IMG/VR virus record: IMGVR_UViG_3300025012_000049
Coordinates: 32,304 to 96,303 of that record
Reading direction: 5' to 3' (one strand)
Length of the DNA: 64,000 nt
Source: a virus
The notes beneath the pieces are model-generated. The model worked only from the letters and a program-made list of their open reading frames with translations, made no database searches and was not told where the DNA came from. The position numbers and the translations under genes are program-made. Position 1 is the stretch's first letter. Every line of letters begins with the position of its first letter. Positions 8,479-17,936 of this stretch are shown here, one piece after another.

Positions 8479-10567
8479 TTTGTTTTTTAAATATTTGTTT
8501 TAATTGTTTGAATGTAAGGCTATTTGGGTCAGCCTCTTTACCATTTACATCTGGCAAAATAATAAAATCAACATCCATTGGAAAAGTATCTTTATATTTT
8601 TTATAGTCAAACCATGCTTTAGAATCTAGTATAAATATAACCTGTTTAGGATTTTTTTCAATCAATAATTTTATCTGGTTTCTGGATAATGATTTAACAA
8701 ATCCCGTGGTAACAGAAAATTTATCAGGGTAATAATGTTTAACAAAACTTTTTAAATGTAAAGCATCCAAATAACCTTCAGTTACTAATACAGGTTTACT
8801 TTCAATAATATCATCTTCCCATAAAAGATAATGTGCCAAGTTTGGTGGGATATGATATTTTTTAAAAGTAATAAATCGCCATTGATAACTGACAAGTTTA
8901 CCACCAACATAAACAGGGAAAACAATCTTATTTGTATGCTGTTTTATTCCTATTCTGAGGTCATGTTTGACTATATCCCAAGGTTTGATCCGCCTTTCCT
9001 TGAGAAAGGCTTTTAATAGAGGATTTCTTGAAATAATACCTTGGGTAATAGGTCTATTTTCAGGGAGTTCATCCGTTCCTCGATAACTATATTCCTTTTC
9101 TTTCTTATTACCACCATAAAGTATTTGTTTTACTCGATCTTCTAAATCCATTTCTTGATTATCTGATAAGGATATTAAATATTTCGCAGCACCAATAATG
9201 GAGGTGTTTTTTAATAAGGCAACAGTATTTAAAGGACCATAATTACATTTACAAATAAAACAGGTGATGTTTAAAGAATCTTTATTTAAAGCAGCGTGAA
9301 ATCGAGAATCAGCACAATTCTTAACAACAGAACCATTTGCAGTGTATGTATGGTCATTTTCAATGGTTAAATTATAGACAAATGTATTTACATTTCTTAA
9401 TAATTTTGTTTTTTTCAATTTACCATACCACTCACCATTTATAAAACGTATATTTTTATGTTTTTTAGCACTCCGATGTTTTGGGTTGTACCCAATAGTA
9501 ACACAAGGTTTTCTTACTATACCATCTGCACCTGTTCTATAATTAGTAAATGTGTTTATAGAGGTTGGAAAACCAAGCCGCCTCAACAATATAGATGTTT
9601 GTAATGCTAAATGAAAACTGGTTGTAGTTAATGTTTTATGTCCTGTTTTTGTGGTACAACCATCACCGTCAAACAAACCCTTTAAAAATTTCCGAATAGA
9701 ATAAACATTTGAATTATATAAAATTTCATCAGGTACAATTTTATTTGTTGAGCCTCTTCCACACTTTATGAAATTTGGAACTTGTTTTACATCATTTAAA
9801 TCTACAAACATACCAAGGTCATTTTTTTTATTATATTTTTTTCCTTTTTTATAAAAATTTATAATTTTGTCTGCTATATTTTTTTTTGTTGTTTGATTCA
9901 AAGAAAAGGAAATTGTTCGTAAATTTTTTCCCCCACCAATTGAGCCTTCTGCACAATAAAGACCTAGAAAATAGGCATTATCAACTATTTTATTAAATTT
10001 TGTTTTTATATCGGGAAGTTTTACCCATAAATTGTTTTTGTTAAATGCGTTGTTTGAAAAATCCCCAGCTTTGATTTTATTAAATAACCAAGTTTGGTGT
10101 GTTCTTGTTGTACTGCCTTGTGATTTTTTTTCTACATAACCATAAATATGTTTACCATTAATAATTTCAGCACAGTATATTTCATGATTTTTTGTACATT
10201 TGGTTGGCTTCACCATACCATACGCAAAATACTCTATTAAATTTTCTCTTTCTATTTTTCTTTTCCAAAATTTTAAAATTTTATTAAAATGACCATTTTT
10301 GGACAACACACCACCATTATATGATTCTAAATTTTCAATTGGAATCATGCCATTTTCAGTAAGGATTAAAGTATCACCAGTAAAACAATTAGGGCATGGA
10401 GAGATACCAATAAAACCTTTGGAACTAGAAATATTTTTACCTTCCAAAGAATATTCTAAATTACTATTATCCAATAATTCAAAAATATCTATTTTTTCTA
10501 AACCCTGTTGTATTCTATAATCATTAAAATCAATATCATGATGTTTTTCTTTATTATATTTCTTCAT
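8468..10567 (-). CDS. DnaG-type primase with an in-frame LAGLIDADG intein
   Basis: 699-residue precursor; the mature primase is about 342 residues. The extein carries a zinc ribbon: CPN before the intein and CADSRFHAAL...CFIC after it rejoin as CPxC(A)...H...CxxC, the DnaG pattern. The C-terminal part has a TOPRIM-like domain (LVTEGYLDALHL, VIFILDS). It would lay RNA primers with the DnaB-like helicase at 13733. The intein lies at residues 61-417. The gene overlaps the helicase gene upstream by 4 bases (ATGA). Confidence 0.85.
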   Translation of the reverse strand: MKKYNKEKHHDIDFNDYRIQQGLEKIDIFELLDNSNLEYSLEGKNISSSKGFIGISPCPNCFTGDTLILTENGMIPIENLESYNGGVLSKNGHFNKILKFWKRKIERENLIEYFAYGMVKPTKCTKNHEIYCAEIINGKHIYGYVEKKSQGSTTRTHQTWLFNKIKAGDFSNNAFNKNNLWVKLPDIKTKFNKIVDNAYFLGLYCAEGSIGGGKNLRTISFSLNQTTKKNIADKIINFYKKGKKYNKKNDLGMFVDLNDVKQVPNFIKCGRGSTNKIVPDEILYNSNVYSIRKFLKGLFDGDGCTTKTGHKTLTTTSFHLALQTSILLRRLGFPTSINTFTNYRTGADGIVRKPCVTIGYNPKHRSAKKHKNIRFINGEWYGKLKKTKLLRNVNTFVYNLTIENDHTYTANGSVVKNCADSRFHAALNKDSLNITCFICKCNYGPLNTVALLKNTSIIGAAKYLISLSDNQEMDLEDRVKQILYGGNKKEKEYSYRGTDELPENRPITQGIISRNPLLKAFLKERRIKPWDIVKHDLRIGIKQHTNKIVFPVYVGGKLVSYQWRFITFKKYHIPPNLAHYLLWEDDIIESKPVLVTEGYLDALHLKSFVKHYYPDKFSVTTGFVKSLSRNQIKLLIEKNPKQVIFILDSKAWFDYKKYKDTFPMDVDFIILPDVNGKEADPNSLTFKQLKQIFKKQINF
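9317..10387 (-). other. Intein (357 aa) in the primase zinc finger
   Basis: Starts with Cys1 in CFTGDTLIL (block A) and ends HTYTANGSVVKN followed by Cys+1 (blocks F/G), so the splice residues needed are present. Two LAGLIDADG helices are visible (AYFLGLYCAEGSI and FLKGLFDGDGC), so it is a full homing intein. The penultimate residue is Lys rather than the usual His, which some functional inteins tolerate. Confidence 0.9.
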
Positions 10568-11967
10568 AGGAGTAATCTTTTCTTAAACCACCCTTTTTCT
10601 TTATATAATTCTATTCTTTTTTTAGAATATTCAAGGAAGTAACTATGATATTTTTGTTTGCCAATAACTGTATCATAGGAATCAATAATTATAGCTTTAT
10701 CTTTCCCTTCTGAGACACGCCTTGCTCGACCAATGGATTGTAGAATGGATATTTCTGATTTTCTTGCTGAACCAAGTACCAAACAATCCAAGGATACAAT
10801 ATTTGTTCCAGTTTTAAAAATTCCGGTAGCTATGACTAATTTTATTTTTTTATCTTCCAATGTTTCTTTTATCTGTTCATTTATTTTGGAATGTTTTCTA
10901 CCGTGTGCTATTTTATTCTTAATCCCCATTTTTGCTGCTAAATAACCCACTTGTTCCGCCTGACTGATTTCATCCACTAAGAATAAAACTGTTTTGCCTT
11001 TATTAATAGCTAAATATTTTGCTGCTTTCAATAATTTAATGTTTCTTTTTTCTGATAAACAAATGTCATTTCTAAAGACTCCATGATAGTTTTTACCTTG
11101 TGGTTCCTTACATAAAAAATTAACCATATAAACATCACAAGAAACAACTCTTGATTTAACAACATCATCTTCCAATTCTTTTAGAGAGGAACCAATATTT
11201 CCAGTCATTTCTAAAAATGCCTGTTTATTATTTTCATATTTTTGAGTGGTGGCCGTCAAACCATAACGATAATGAACATTGGTCAATTGTTTGGAAATCT
11301 TCGACAGAGAACTTGAAGCAGCATGAACTTCATCAGCCAGCCATAAATTACAAATTTTATTATATTTTCGTAAATCGTATTTAGCAACACTTTGATATAA
11401 ACCAATGGTGATATGGGATATATCACAATGACCATCCCCTACCCTGCCAATTTCAATATCAGGAAACCATTTACAAAAGTCTTTATAGAATTGATTAAAG
11501 ATAGTTTTATTTATGGTGGTTATTAGAGCTATTGGAAAATTCAATTTAGCAATAATACCAGCAGCTATGGCAGACTTACCACTAGCTGTTGGGGCTATAA
11601 AAATACCACGTTTATTTTTTCTAGTGCTATCAATAACTTTAATCTGATAATCTTCAAAGGTTATACCATTAAGTTTTGGGTTTTTTATTGTTTTTAAAGT
11701 TTTATCAATTTCCTGTATAACTGTTTCATAACCAAGTCCATCAAGTTTTTCTAAGATAAAATCAATTAGACCATAAGGGAACTTGTTATTACGGCGATCT
11801 AAAAGAGAAAAAGTAACCTTTTCTGGTCTTGGTTTATATTTTAACTTTATTATTTTCTCATAGGATAAAGCTTCCCATACATCCATAATTTGTTCTTCTG
11901 TGCCAATAACTTTACCATAATGACCATCAATTTGTTTCAGGGTGATTGTTTTCATATTATTTAGCAT
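10564..11967 (-). CDS. SF2 DNA helicase (UvsW/RapA-like)
   Basis: 467 residues. Motif I APTASGKS near residue 125, motif II LADEVHA (DEVH), motif III YGLTATTQ and motif VI QSIGRARR show a complete superfamily 2 helicase with two RecA folds. The roughly 100-residue N-terminal extension has no motif. In phages such enzymes unwind R-loops or branched DNA during recombination-dependent replication. The start ATG overlaps the upstream stop (ATGCTAA). Confidence 0.88.
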   Translation of the reverse strand: MLNNMKTITLKQIDGHYGKVIGTEEQIMDVWEALSYEKIIKLKYKPRPEKVTFSLLDRRNNKFPYGLIDFILEKLDGLGYETVIQEIDKTLKTIKNPKLNGITFEDYQIKVIDSTRKNKRGIFIAPTASGKSAIAAGIIAKLNFPIALITTINKTIFNQFYKDFCKWFPDIEIGRVGDGHCDISHITIGLYQSVAKYDLRKYNKICNLWLADEVHAASSSLSKISKQLTNVHYRYGLTATTQKYENNKQAFLEMTGNIGSSLKELEDDVVKSRVVSCDVYMVNFLCKEPQGKNYHGVFRNDICLSEKRNIKLLKAAKYLAINKGKTVLFLVDEISQAEQVGYLAAKMGIKNKIAHGRKHSKINEQIKETLEDKKIKLVIATGIFKTGTNIVSLDCLVLGSARKSEISILQSIGRARRVSEGKDKAIIIDSYDTVIGKQKYHSYFLEYSKKRIELYKEKGWFKKRLLL

Positions 11968-12128
11968 TCATGTATGTCGGTACTACCACAAGTACAACAT
12001 TCTAAATCATAATCACCAGCAAAGTATTTAATAGTTTTAAATCCATGCAAATTACCACACTCATTACAGATATATTTTGGCTTTCTATGTTTTTTATCTT
12101 TGTTTTTTTCAACATTAACATCAAACAT
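11961..12128 (-). CDS. Zinc-ribbon mini-protein
   Basis: 55 residues from ATG 12128, with AAAGG 10 bases upstream; a longer frame from 12158 would overlap the preceding gene. CNEC and CCTC (YICNECGNLHG...LECCTCGSTDIHEC) form a probable zinc ribbon. The helicase start lies inside its stop, so it may be a helicase partner. Confidence 0.6.
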   Translation of the reverse strand: MFDVNVEKNKDKKHRKPKYICNECGNLHGFKTIKYFAGDYDLECCTCGSTDIHEC

Positions 12129-12132
12129 ACAA

Positions 12133-12327
12133 TTAATACCTTTCAAAGAGTTCTTCAAGTTTATTCAATTGGTTTACAGTCAGCTTAAAACCTTTATAAA
12201 AACGGGTTTTAATATCATAAATAAAATCTACTGACCAATCACTATCAATAAACCCCCTATCACATTGTTCTACCAATTTATCAATCATCAGTTTTGTTCT
12301 AGGATTCAATTCAAGTATTGTTTTCAT
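12133..12327 (-). CDS. Hypothetical protein
   Basis: 64 residues from ATG 12327 (AGGAGAAA upstream; a GTG directly precedes the ATG). Predicted helical (TKLMIDKLVEQCDRG, LTVNQLNKLEELFERY). No family recognised. Confidence 0.6.
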   Translation of the reverse strand: MKTILELNPRTKLMIDKLVEQCDRGFIDSDWSVDFIYDIKTRFYKGFKLTVNQLNKLEELFERY

Positions 12328-12344
12328 CACTTTCTCCTATTATA

Positions 12345-12812
12345 TTATTTCAAAATAAAACCAGTACCAGAACTACCAAAACCACCTTTACCACGATCTG
12401 TTGCTTCTGGAAATAATTCATCCAAAGAATTAACAATTTTTATTGGTGAACATAAGATAGGCATAAGAATAAACTGAATAACTTTTTCCCCAGCATAAAC
12501 CATAACTTTTTCATCAGAGGTATTAAACAAACAGATACCTATTTCCCCCATATAACCACTGTCAACTACCCCACCAATATATTTCAGACCTTTCTTTGTA
12601 CCAACACCTGATTTATCTTCAGCTTTTAACATATATCCATGAGGTATTCTTGCATGTATCCCTGAAGGAATCATGTGGCGTTGATGCGGAAAAAAACCAA
12701 TAGGATTAACAAAATTAGGCACAAAAAAATCAAGACCAGCATCGTGTTCAAAAACACGTTCAGGGCTTCTTACACATTTTGATTTGTATATCAGTAATGG
12801 TAGATAAGACAT
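12345..12812 (-). CDS. dut: dUTPase
   Basis: 155 residues, normal for the trimeric dUTPase family. All five motifs are readable: HDAGLDFFVP, EDKSGVGTKKG, GVVDSGYMGEIGI, KVIQFILMP and RGKGGFGSSGTG. It converts dUTP to dUMP and PPi, feeding the ThyX at 19884 and keeping uracil out of DNA; the UDG domain at 43768 would remove what escapes. Confidence 0.95.
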   Translation of the reverse strand: MSYLPLLIYKSKCVRSPERVFEHDAGLDFFVPNFVNPIGFFPHQRHMIPSGIHARIPHGYMLKAEDKSGVGTKKGLKYIGGVVDSGYMGEIGICLFNTSDEKVMVYAGEKVIQFILMPILCSPIKIVNSLDELFPEATDRGKGGFGSSGTGFILK

Positions 12813-12813
12813 T

Positions 12814-13071
12814 TTAACATACCCCTGATTTATTATTATAATAAATAGATTTTTTAAGATTACTTACAGAGTATGGTTCAATTTTATCCAATTTTTTCCA
12901 ACCTTTTTTTAACATAGGGTCAGTCGGAAAGACAGATTTAGTATTAAATACCAACCAATCTTTTAAATAAACAAACCCATCTTCTTCAAGCTTATGAATA
13001 ACAATTTTCAAATTACCTTTTTCTAAAACATCACCAATATTCCAGCTTTTTTTCAATTGTTTTTTAGTCAT
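12814..13071 (-). CDS. Hypothetical protein
   Basis: 85 residues, one base from dut. Alternating polar and hydrophobic residues (WNIGDVLEKGNLKIVIHKLEEDGFVYLKDW is the core, positions 10-40) suggest a small beta barrel. Basic C-terminus. Unknown function. Confidence 0.6.
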   Translation of the reverse strand: MTKKQLKKSWNIGDVLEKGNLKIVIHKLEEDGFVYLKDWLVFNTKSVFPTDPMLKKGWKKLDKIEPYSVSNLKKSIYYNNKSGVC

Positions 13072-13079
13072 GATGATTT

Positions 13080-13382
13080 CTACAGAAAAATTATTTGTTT
13101 GTTTAGGGATATAGCATAATGTAATTCTTTCTTTGTAGATTCACCAATATATCCATTTACATTTAAAATCAAAACTTCATCTGCCAATTCTATTTTCTTT
13201 AGATGTAATTCATCTAACATTTTCTTTATTGGTCCGTTCATATCTATATTTTCTTGGTGCCCAAATAAACCAACAGATAAAACAATTTTACCTTTGAGTG
13301 TTTCTTCTTTTTGTGCATTTATAAATGCTTCAGGAAAACGTGTAGAGCCACACAAACAGATTATAGTTGGAAAGCCAGTCAT
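13080..13382 (-). CDS. Nucleoside 2-deoxyribosyltransferase-like protein
   Basis: 100 residues. LCGSTRF near residue 10 and ADEVLILNVNGYIGESTKKELHYA near the end match the small Rossmann fold of the nucleoside deoxyribosyltransferase/RCL-like family, where the second motif holds the catalytic Glu (GEST). Members cleave the N-glycosidic bond of deoxynucleosides or dNMPs. It lies near dut and may act in nucleotide salvage or in destroying host nucleotides. Its ATG overlaps the upstream stop. Confidence 0.65.
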   Translation of the reverse strand: MTGFPTIICLCGSTRFPEAFINAQKEETLKGKIVLSVGLFGHQENIDMNGPIKKMLDELHLKKIELADEVLILNVNGYIGESTKKELHYAISLNKQIIFL

Positions 13383-13720
13383 GATGATTTTCCTTTCAGT
13401 TGTCGATAAATAATTAAAATTTCATTATTACTCATTTTTTCAAAATGGCTTCTAGGAATAATACTTTTACCATCATTTGTAATGTAATCAATCATCTTGG
13501 ATATAACCTCCTTAGAACGTTTAAAGTTATTAAAATGGATAATATCACCAGATAATATATTTTCAATGGTTGCTTTTCTTTGTTTGACAATATTATGATG
13601 TTTTCCGGTTTTACAGATTAAACATACAGGTGGTTTTTTTTCTATATAATATTGGTCAAAGAAACCACATAAAGAGGTTTGGTCAATCATTTGACATTGT
13701 GCGCATATGAATTCTGGCAT
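13379..13720 (-). CDS. Putative zinc-binding protein
   Basis: 113 residues. The N-terminus has CAQC and CLIC pairs (FICAQCQMIDQTSLCGFF; PPVCLICKTGKHH), likely one zinc site. The C-terminal half is helical and charged. It lies between the replicative helicase and the nucleotide enzymes; role unknown. Confidence 0.6.
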   Translation of the reverse strand: MPEFICAQCQMIDQTSLCGFFDQYYIEKKPPVCLICKTGKHHNIVKQRKATIENILSGDIIHFNNFKRSKEVISKMIDYITNDGKSIIPRSHFEKMSNNEILIIYRQLKGKSS

Positions 13721-13732
13721 AATATTCCCTTT

Positions 13733-15166
13733 TTAATAACTTTCAACTTTGCTTTCATCTTCTACATCTTCATAATCATCACAAGGCATAGAATCTAAAG
13801 CTATTTGACCAATGGTTAAATCTCGGATAATACGAATTGTCCAATGCTGTTTTCCATGACGGAAATTAGCACAATATAAACGATAGCTATTTTCTTTTTC
13901 TTCTTTTTTAGTCTGGCACATAGTTAGTATTAAATCTGAATTAAATATTGTATCAATATCATCAGCAATCATATGGGAATGAAAGACCTTTGCCATTAAA
14001 GCTTTTCTGTTACCCTGCATTGCAGTAATACCAATTATATTTCTTTTACCACATATCTCTTTAAGACCAAGGCAATTTTCACCAATCCTATCTTTTTTTG
14101 ATTGTCCTGATGATGTTTCACGCATAAGCCCTAAATAATCAACTACCAATACATCAGCAATAAAACCATCATTTAGCTCTGCTTCATTTAAAACTCGCTC
14201 AATATCCATATAATTCATACGACCACGGTTGAAAGCAATAACTTTCAAAGAACCACCACCAATTTTCTTTATACGTTTACGGTTTTTTTCAACCTCATTA
14301 ATATCATAAATGGATTTTACGTTATCGTTCACCTTTGCCCATTTTCCACGTTTATATTCCATTGTTTCCTGTGTACTATCAGTATCTTTTGATGACATAA
14401 AGCCGGTTATTTGGTCTAATCTACCATCAATAATTTCTTTATTCATCTCCAATGAAACAAATAAAACATTTAATCCCTGTAAAAGTGCAGAAACAGATAA
14501 CTCTAACAAAGCCCAACTTTTACCAACCTTTGTTCCTGCAAGGATTGTGATAAGCCAAGGAGGATTAAAACCACCAACAAACTTATCAAGTTCTTCTATT
14601 TTTGTTTTCATTTTGTATTTTGTTTCATTTAATCTTTTAAAGATATAACTTTTATCTGAAAAATAATCATAATACTCTTCTTGTTCTTCTATTTCAGATT
14701 TTTTCATTGCTGCAAGTATAGTCATTTTTGCATCATCATATTTTTTACGTTTAATTAGAGAAGCAAATTCAACACTAGCTTCCTCCAAATAAAAATGACG
14801 TAAAGCATCAGATAATCTGGAAAGAATATATTCATGATTTGAACCAGTAATACTTTTTAGTGTTTTTATTAAAGCCATGCACTGATCATATAATTCTTCA
14901 GACATGGTTTTTTCATGTTCTTTAAATAAATCATAAAAATTATCTTTGGGACTTATTTTAAAATCATAATAAAAATCATACAACATTTTCATGATGTATT
15001 TTTTTTCTCTTGATTTAAAAGTATCCAAGGGGATAATCTTAACTACTTTACCTAAAAAATCATCATTTTTTATGCAATGGAAAATAACTTGGTTCCAATA
15101 TCTATTATTAAAATTCTCGTTTAGAAAATCTATTTTTGAACTTTGGTCATCATCATATTCAGGCAT
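13733..15166 (-). CDS. DnaB-type replicative helicase
   Basis: 477 residues with an N-terminal helical domain (about residues 1-170) and a RecA-like motor. Walker A is AGTKVGKSWAL near residue 212, then the DnaB-style VLFVSLEMN, Walker B DVLVVDYLGLM, and a final arginine/loop segment (ANFRHGKQHW). This is the SF4 family that unwinds the fork 5'-3'. It pairs with the primase at 8468, here as a separate gene. Acidic C-terminal tail (DDYEDVEDESK). Confidence 0.88.
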   Translation of the reverse strand: MPEYDDDQSSKIDFLNENFNNRYWNQVIFHCIKNDDFLGKVVKIIPLDTFKSREKKYIMKMLYDFYYDFKISPKDNFYDLFKEHEKTMSEELYDQCMALIKTLKSITGSNHEYILSRLSDALRHFYLEEASVEFASLIKRKKYDDAKMTILAAMKKSEIEEQEEYYDYFSDKSYIFKRLNETKYKMKTKIEELDKFVGGFNPPWLITILAGTKVGKSWALLELSVSALLQGLNVLFVSLEMNKEIIDGRLDQITGFMSSKDTDSTQETMEYKRGKWAKVNDNVKSIYDINEVEKNRKRIKKIGGGSLKVIAFNRGRMNYMDIERVLNEAELNDGFIADVLVVDYLGLMRETSSGQSKKDRIGENCLGLKEICGKRNIIGITAMQGNRKALMAKVFHSHMIADDIDTIFNSDLILTMCQTKKEEKENSYRLYCANFRHGKQHWTIRIIRDLTIGQIALDSMPCDDYEDVEDESKVESY

Positions 15167-15201
15167 TATAATACCCTCAATTTATTTTTACATATTAGTT
15201 T

Positions 15202-16095
15202 TCAGGAAATGCTGAAGTATTTTTCAAATTCCCAAAGATTATCAAGAAATTGTCTGAATCCATTTTTCTGACAGAATTTAATAAAACCATCTGGTTCCAT
15301 ATCACTTTGCTTAAATTTAAACTTATAATTTTTTAAAGAGGGATGGGGTAAAGAAACTGCTGTTAAATATCTTTCTATTATTTTCCAATTTTCTTCAATT
15401 TTCTCCTTTTGCTTTTGTGAAATTGAATCATTTAAATATTTAATTGCCGTCTTTTCACCAATGCCTTCTATTGGTTTCAAATTGTCAGAGGTGCAGCCTC
15501 CAATTGCTTTCACCATATTCCAATCAGTAGGTTCCAACTGATGTTCTTTTCTAAACCATTTGTCAGTTCTTTTTTGTTTTTTATCAACATCATAAAGTGA
15601 CACATTTTCTTTTAGGCACTGAAACAGGTCTTCATCCTTTGACACAATATAAATTTCTTCATCGTTTTCAAAATAACAATATAGAGCAATCAAATCATCA
15701 GCTTCATACCCCTCTAAAAAGTTACCATAAAATCCCACTTCATTGCAGTAATTAACTAGATTATGGTATTCCTCCTTGAACTGTTTATTTAGTTCAATTT
15801 CATAATCTGTGAGTTTTTTATTTTGTTTTTTACTTTTATATTCTGGAAATTGTTCTCTTCTTACTGACTTTTCACCAATGTCCCAAGTAATAACACACTT
15901 ATTTGTTTCTAGTTTTTTAGCACATGAAAGTAATGTGTTAAAAAATGTATAATACATTGTTGTGTTTACTGAATTATATGATAAATCAATGTTACTGGTG
16001 TATTTTGACCTGTATGCCAAGAATTTTCCGTCTACTAAAAGAGTTTTTGTTTTTTCTTTTCTTTTGGGTATTTTTTTAAGATTTAGTTTTTTCAT
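15202..16095 (-). CDS. 5'-3' exonuclease / flap nuclease (T4 RNase H-like)
   Basis: 297 residues. LLVDGKFLAYRS, a central EGYEADDLIAL (acidic metal cluster), IVSKDEDLFQCL and the helix-hairpin-helix IEGIGEKTAIKYL define the FEN1/T4 RNase H fold. It would remove RNA primers and 5' flaps, which the separate polymerase lacks a domain for. The start has GAGGAG 4 bases upstream. The N-terminus (MKKLNLKK) carries the basic tag seen on many proteins here. Confidence 0.9.
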   Translation of the reverse strand: MKKLNLKKIPKRKEKTKTLLVDGKFLAYRSKYTSNIDLSYNSVNTTMYYTFFNTLLSCAKKLETNKCVITWDIGEKSVRREQFPEYKSKKQNKKLTDYEIELNKQFKEEYHNLVNYCNEVGFYGNFLEGYEADDLIALYCYFENDEEIYIVSKDEDLFQCLKENVSLYDVDKKQKRTDKWFRKEHQLEPTDWNMVKAIGGCTSDNLKPIEGIGEKTAIKYLNDSISQKQKEKIEENWKIIERYLTAVSLPHPSLKNYKFKFKQSDMEPDGFIKFCQKNGFRQFLDNLWEFEKYFSIS

Positions 16096-16798
16096 TTGTC
16101 TCCTCTTCAGTCAAAAATCTAAATATCCAGCCTTTATATGTTTTTATTTTTCCAAGGATATAAGCACTTATTAAATTTTGTGATAGACCGTGCTTTTTAG
16201 CAAAATCAGTTTGATTATTGCTTATATATTTTACCCCTTCTGGTGAAGTAGCTTCAAACCATTTATTTTTTCTGGTATTTTTATTTTACTCACTCCGAGG
16301 AATCCAACAACAATTCTCTTTACAGTAGTTGCCGTTTATATCTTTTCTTTCAATAGTTATTGGATTGTTTTTTGATAATACATCTCTATATGTTTGTTTT
16401 ATAGCAATTAAATAAGACATATACATATCTTTTTTGAATTCCAAAAAATCTCCCCACCTTGGGTCATAGGTTATACCCCTTCCACCATAGTCATTGAAAG
16501 ATTTACAGTTTATATCATTGCATCTTTGTCTTATTCCTTTCCACAAAATATAAAATTTAGATTTTCCTGACCTTTTAGCGAACCCATGTTTTGTGTTTAC
16601 TTCTTTTATTCTTTCTATTGTATAACAACCACAACTTTTTGCTTTACCTGTTTTTAGGGTTGCTGCTGTTACCTTTACTTTGTTCCCACAATCACACTCA
16701 CATAACCATACATTTTGTCTATATTTATTTTTACCAATAATCATTTTAGCGGTTAACCTTGTAAATTTTTTATCAGTTAAGTCCAGAGGCATAGCCAT
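16076..16798 (-). pseudogene. HNH-like homing endonuclease interrupted by an ochre codon
   Basis: The intact 170-residue part (16286-16798) has the FTRLTA...CDCGN...SCGC N-terminal zinc segment and the nuclease signature DYGGRGI...RW..F..F...ITIERKDINGNYCKENCCW. After TAA at 16286-16288 the same frame continues (KNTRKNKWFEATSPEG...GWIFRFLTEE) and matches the full-length relative at 35001-35717 to its end. That copy has Gln two residues before KNTR, so CAA to TAA is the simplest history. The lost part is the C-terminal DNA-binding domain. The final codons supply the GAGGAG site for the exonuclease gene. Confidence 0.85.
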
Positions 16799-16799
16799 T

Positions 16800-16859
16800 T
16801 TATGTTTTCCTTTTCAATTGATGCCTTTTTGTTTTCTTTTTTAGCACCATACGTTTCAT
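16800..16859 (-). CDS. 19-codon basic mini-ORF
   Basis: ATG 16859 overlaps the stop of the gene before it (ATGA), with AAGGAAG upstream. The 19-residue product (MKRMVLKKKTKRHQLKRKT) is almost all Lys/Arg and resembles the N-terminal tags of the neighbouring exonuclease and of the protein at 23541. It may be a relic of an N-terminus separated from its gene by the homing endonuclease. Confidence 0.3.
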   Translation of the reverse strand: MKRMVLKKKTKRHQLKRKT

Positions 16860-17368
16860 GTTTTCTTCCTTAGTTTTATTCTTTTTACGTTTTTACCTTT
16901 TGATTTTAAAGTTAAACGTTTTGTTGTTTTTACTTCGGTTGTTTTTCTCTTCAATACAGGCTTTCTACTAACTACATGGAAAGAACCAGTACCAGTTTGC
17001 ATCAATTGTTTATAGGCTTTGAGAAAATGATTATGTGTTTCTGGATTAAGTTCTAATTCTTTTATAGCTTTTTCTGATGGGTAGAAAAAATCATCTGTGC
17101 AACGTTCTTTGTTTTCAACATCAATGAAATATCTTTTTATTTTCCACTTATCAATACGAATAAAAAACTCTTTGGTTTTTTCTTCTATTTTTAATAATGG
17201 AAAATGATCTCTTATCCAAGGACCAACAGAACTAAGATTGCTTTTGTTTTTGGCTTGCTGATAACTGCTTCCATGCACCCTTAACAACGCTTCTTGTTGT
17301 TCCAATCTTTCAGGGGTCATCAATTGTTTGCGTAAAATAGAACGTTTAAATTTATTGACCATTTTCAT
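16856..17368 (-). CDS. Basic protein with double C-terminal tag
   Basis: 170 residues, highly Lys/Arg rich. N-terminal helices (LMTPERLEQQEALLRVHG), a mixed middle, and a C-terminus with two copies of the basic motif (KRLTLKSK and KRIKLRKK). Probably binds nucleic acid or a replisome partner. The start (17368 or 17362) lies inside the end of the upstream gene. No family recognised. Confidence 0.6.
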   Translation of the reverse strand: MKMVNKFKRSILRKQLMTPERLEQQEALLRVHGSSYQQAKNKSNLSSVGPWIRDHFPLLKIEEKTKEFFIRIDKWKIKRYFIDVENKERCTDDFFYPSEKAIKELELNPETHNHFLKAYKQLMQTGTGSFHVVSRKPVLKRKTTEVKTTKRLTLKSKGKNVKRIKLRKKT

Positions 17369-17936
17369 TATCCATTTTCAAAGAAAAAATTTCATGACTA
17401 ATATCTTTGTAATTATCAATAATCAAGGCCCATGCAGCTACAGATACCCAATCATTGTCATTTATAGCACTATCCAACATGGCTAAACATTGGTCTTTAG
17501 ACAACATATGATTATCTACATCATTTACATCATGATGTTTAATAAATTTTTTCTGCATATCAAAACAGAATTTTTTAAAGTATTTAAAAATAATTTCCAA
17601 ACGACAAGTTTTGATATTTTTGTTGTTTTTATATTGTTTGTCTTCCTCAGTAAAATCCCTAGTCTGAATAATAAAACCTAACTGATCTTCTCTTTCAAGG
17701 TATTTGCTATTAGCAAAATCTCGAAACATGGACATTTTAAATTTGTCCAAAGTACCGAAAACTGTTCCTTCAGGGTCATTATCTTGTTGCATCAACAGTT
17801 CCGTTTTTTCAATATCATCATAATATTTTAGAGTTAATGCCAAACCCAAAGGATGAAAAAAGGTACGGTTAACTTCATGTAAAACTCCATTGGAAATTAA
17901 CAAATCTTTTAACGCTTCATTTTGCAAGTAGTTCAT
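17352..17936 (-). CDS. Hypothetical protein
   Basis: 194 residues from ATG 17936, chosen because AAAAGGAG lies 8 bases upstream; a GTG at 17942 is too close to that site. The N-terminus (MNYLQNEALKDLLISNGVLHEVNRTFFHPLGLAL) looks like a conserved phage protein of unknown role; the middle holds a Lys-rich helical stretch. Overlaps genes on both sides. Confidence 0.65.
   Translation of the reverse strand: MNYLQNEALKDLLISNGVLHEVNRTFFHPLGLALTLKYYDDIEKTELLMQQDNDPEGTVFGTLDKFKMSMFRDFANSKYLEREDQLGFIIQTRDFTEEDKQYKNNKNIKTCRLEIIFKYFKKFCFDMQKKFIKHHDVNDVDNHMLSKDQCLAMLDSAINDNDWVSVAAWALIIDNYKDISHEIFSLKMDNENGQ

Noticed and set aside
16286-16288. TAA read as Gln (altered code) in this phage
   Set aside because: TAA ends many genes at sensible places, the window's tRNA-Leu has anticodon UAA (reads UUA/UUG), and no suppressor tRNA is present. 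A single nonsense change is simpler.
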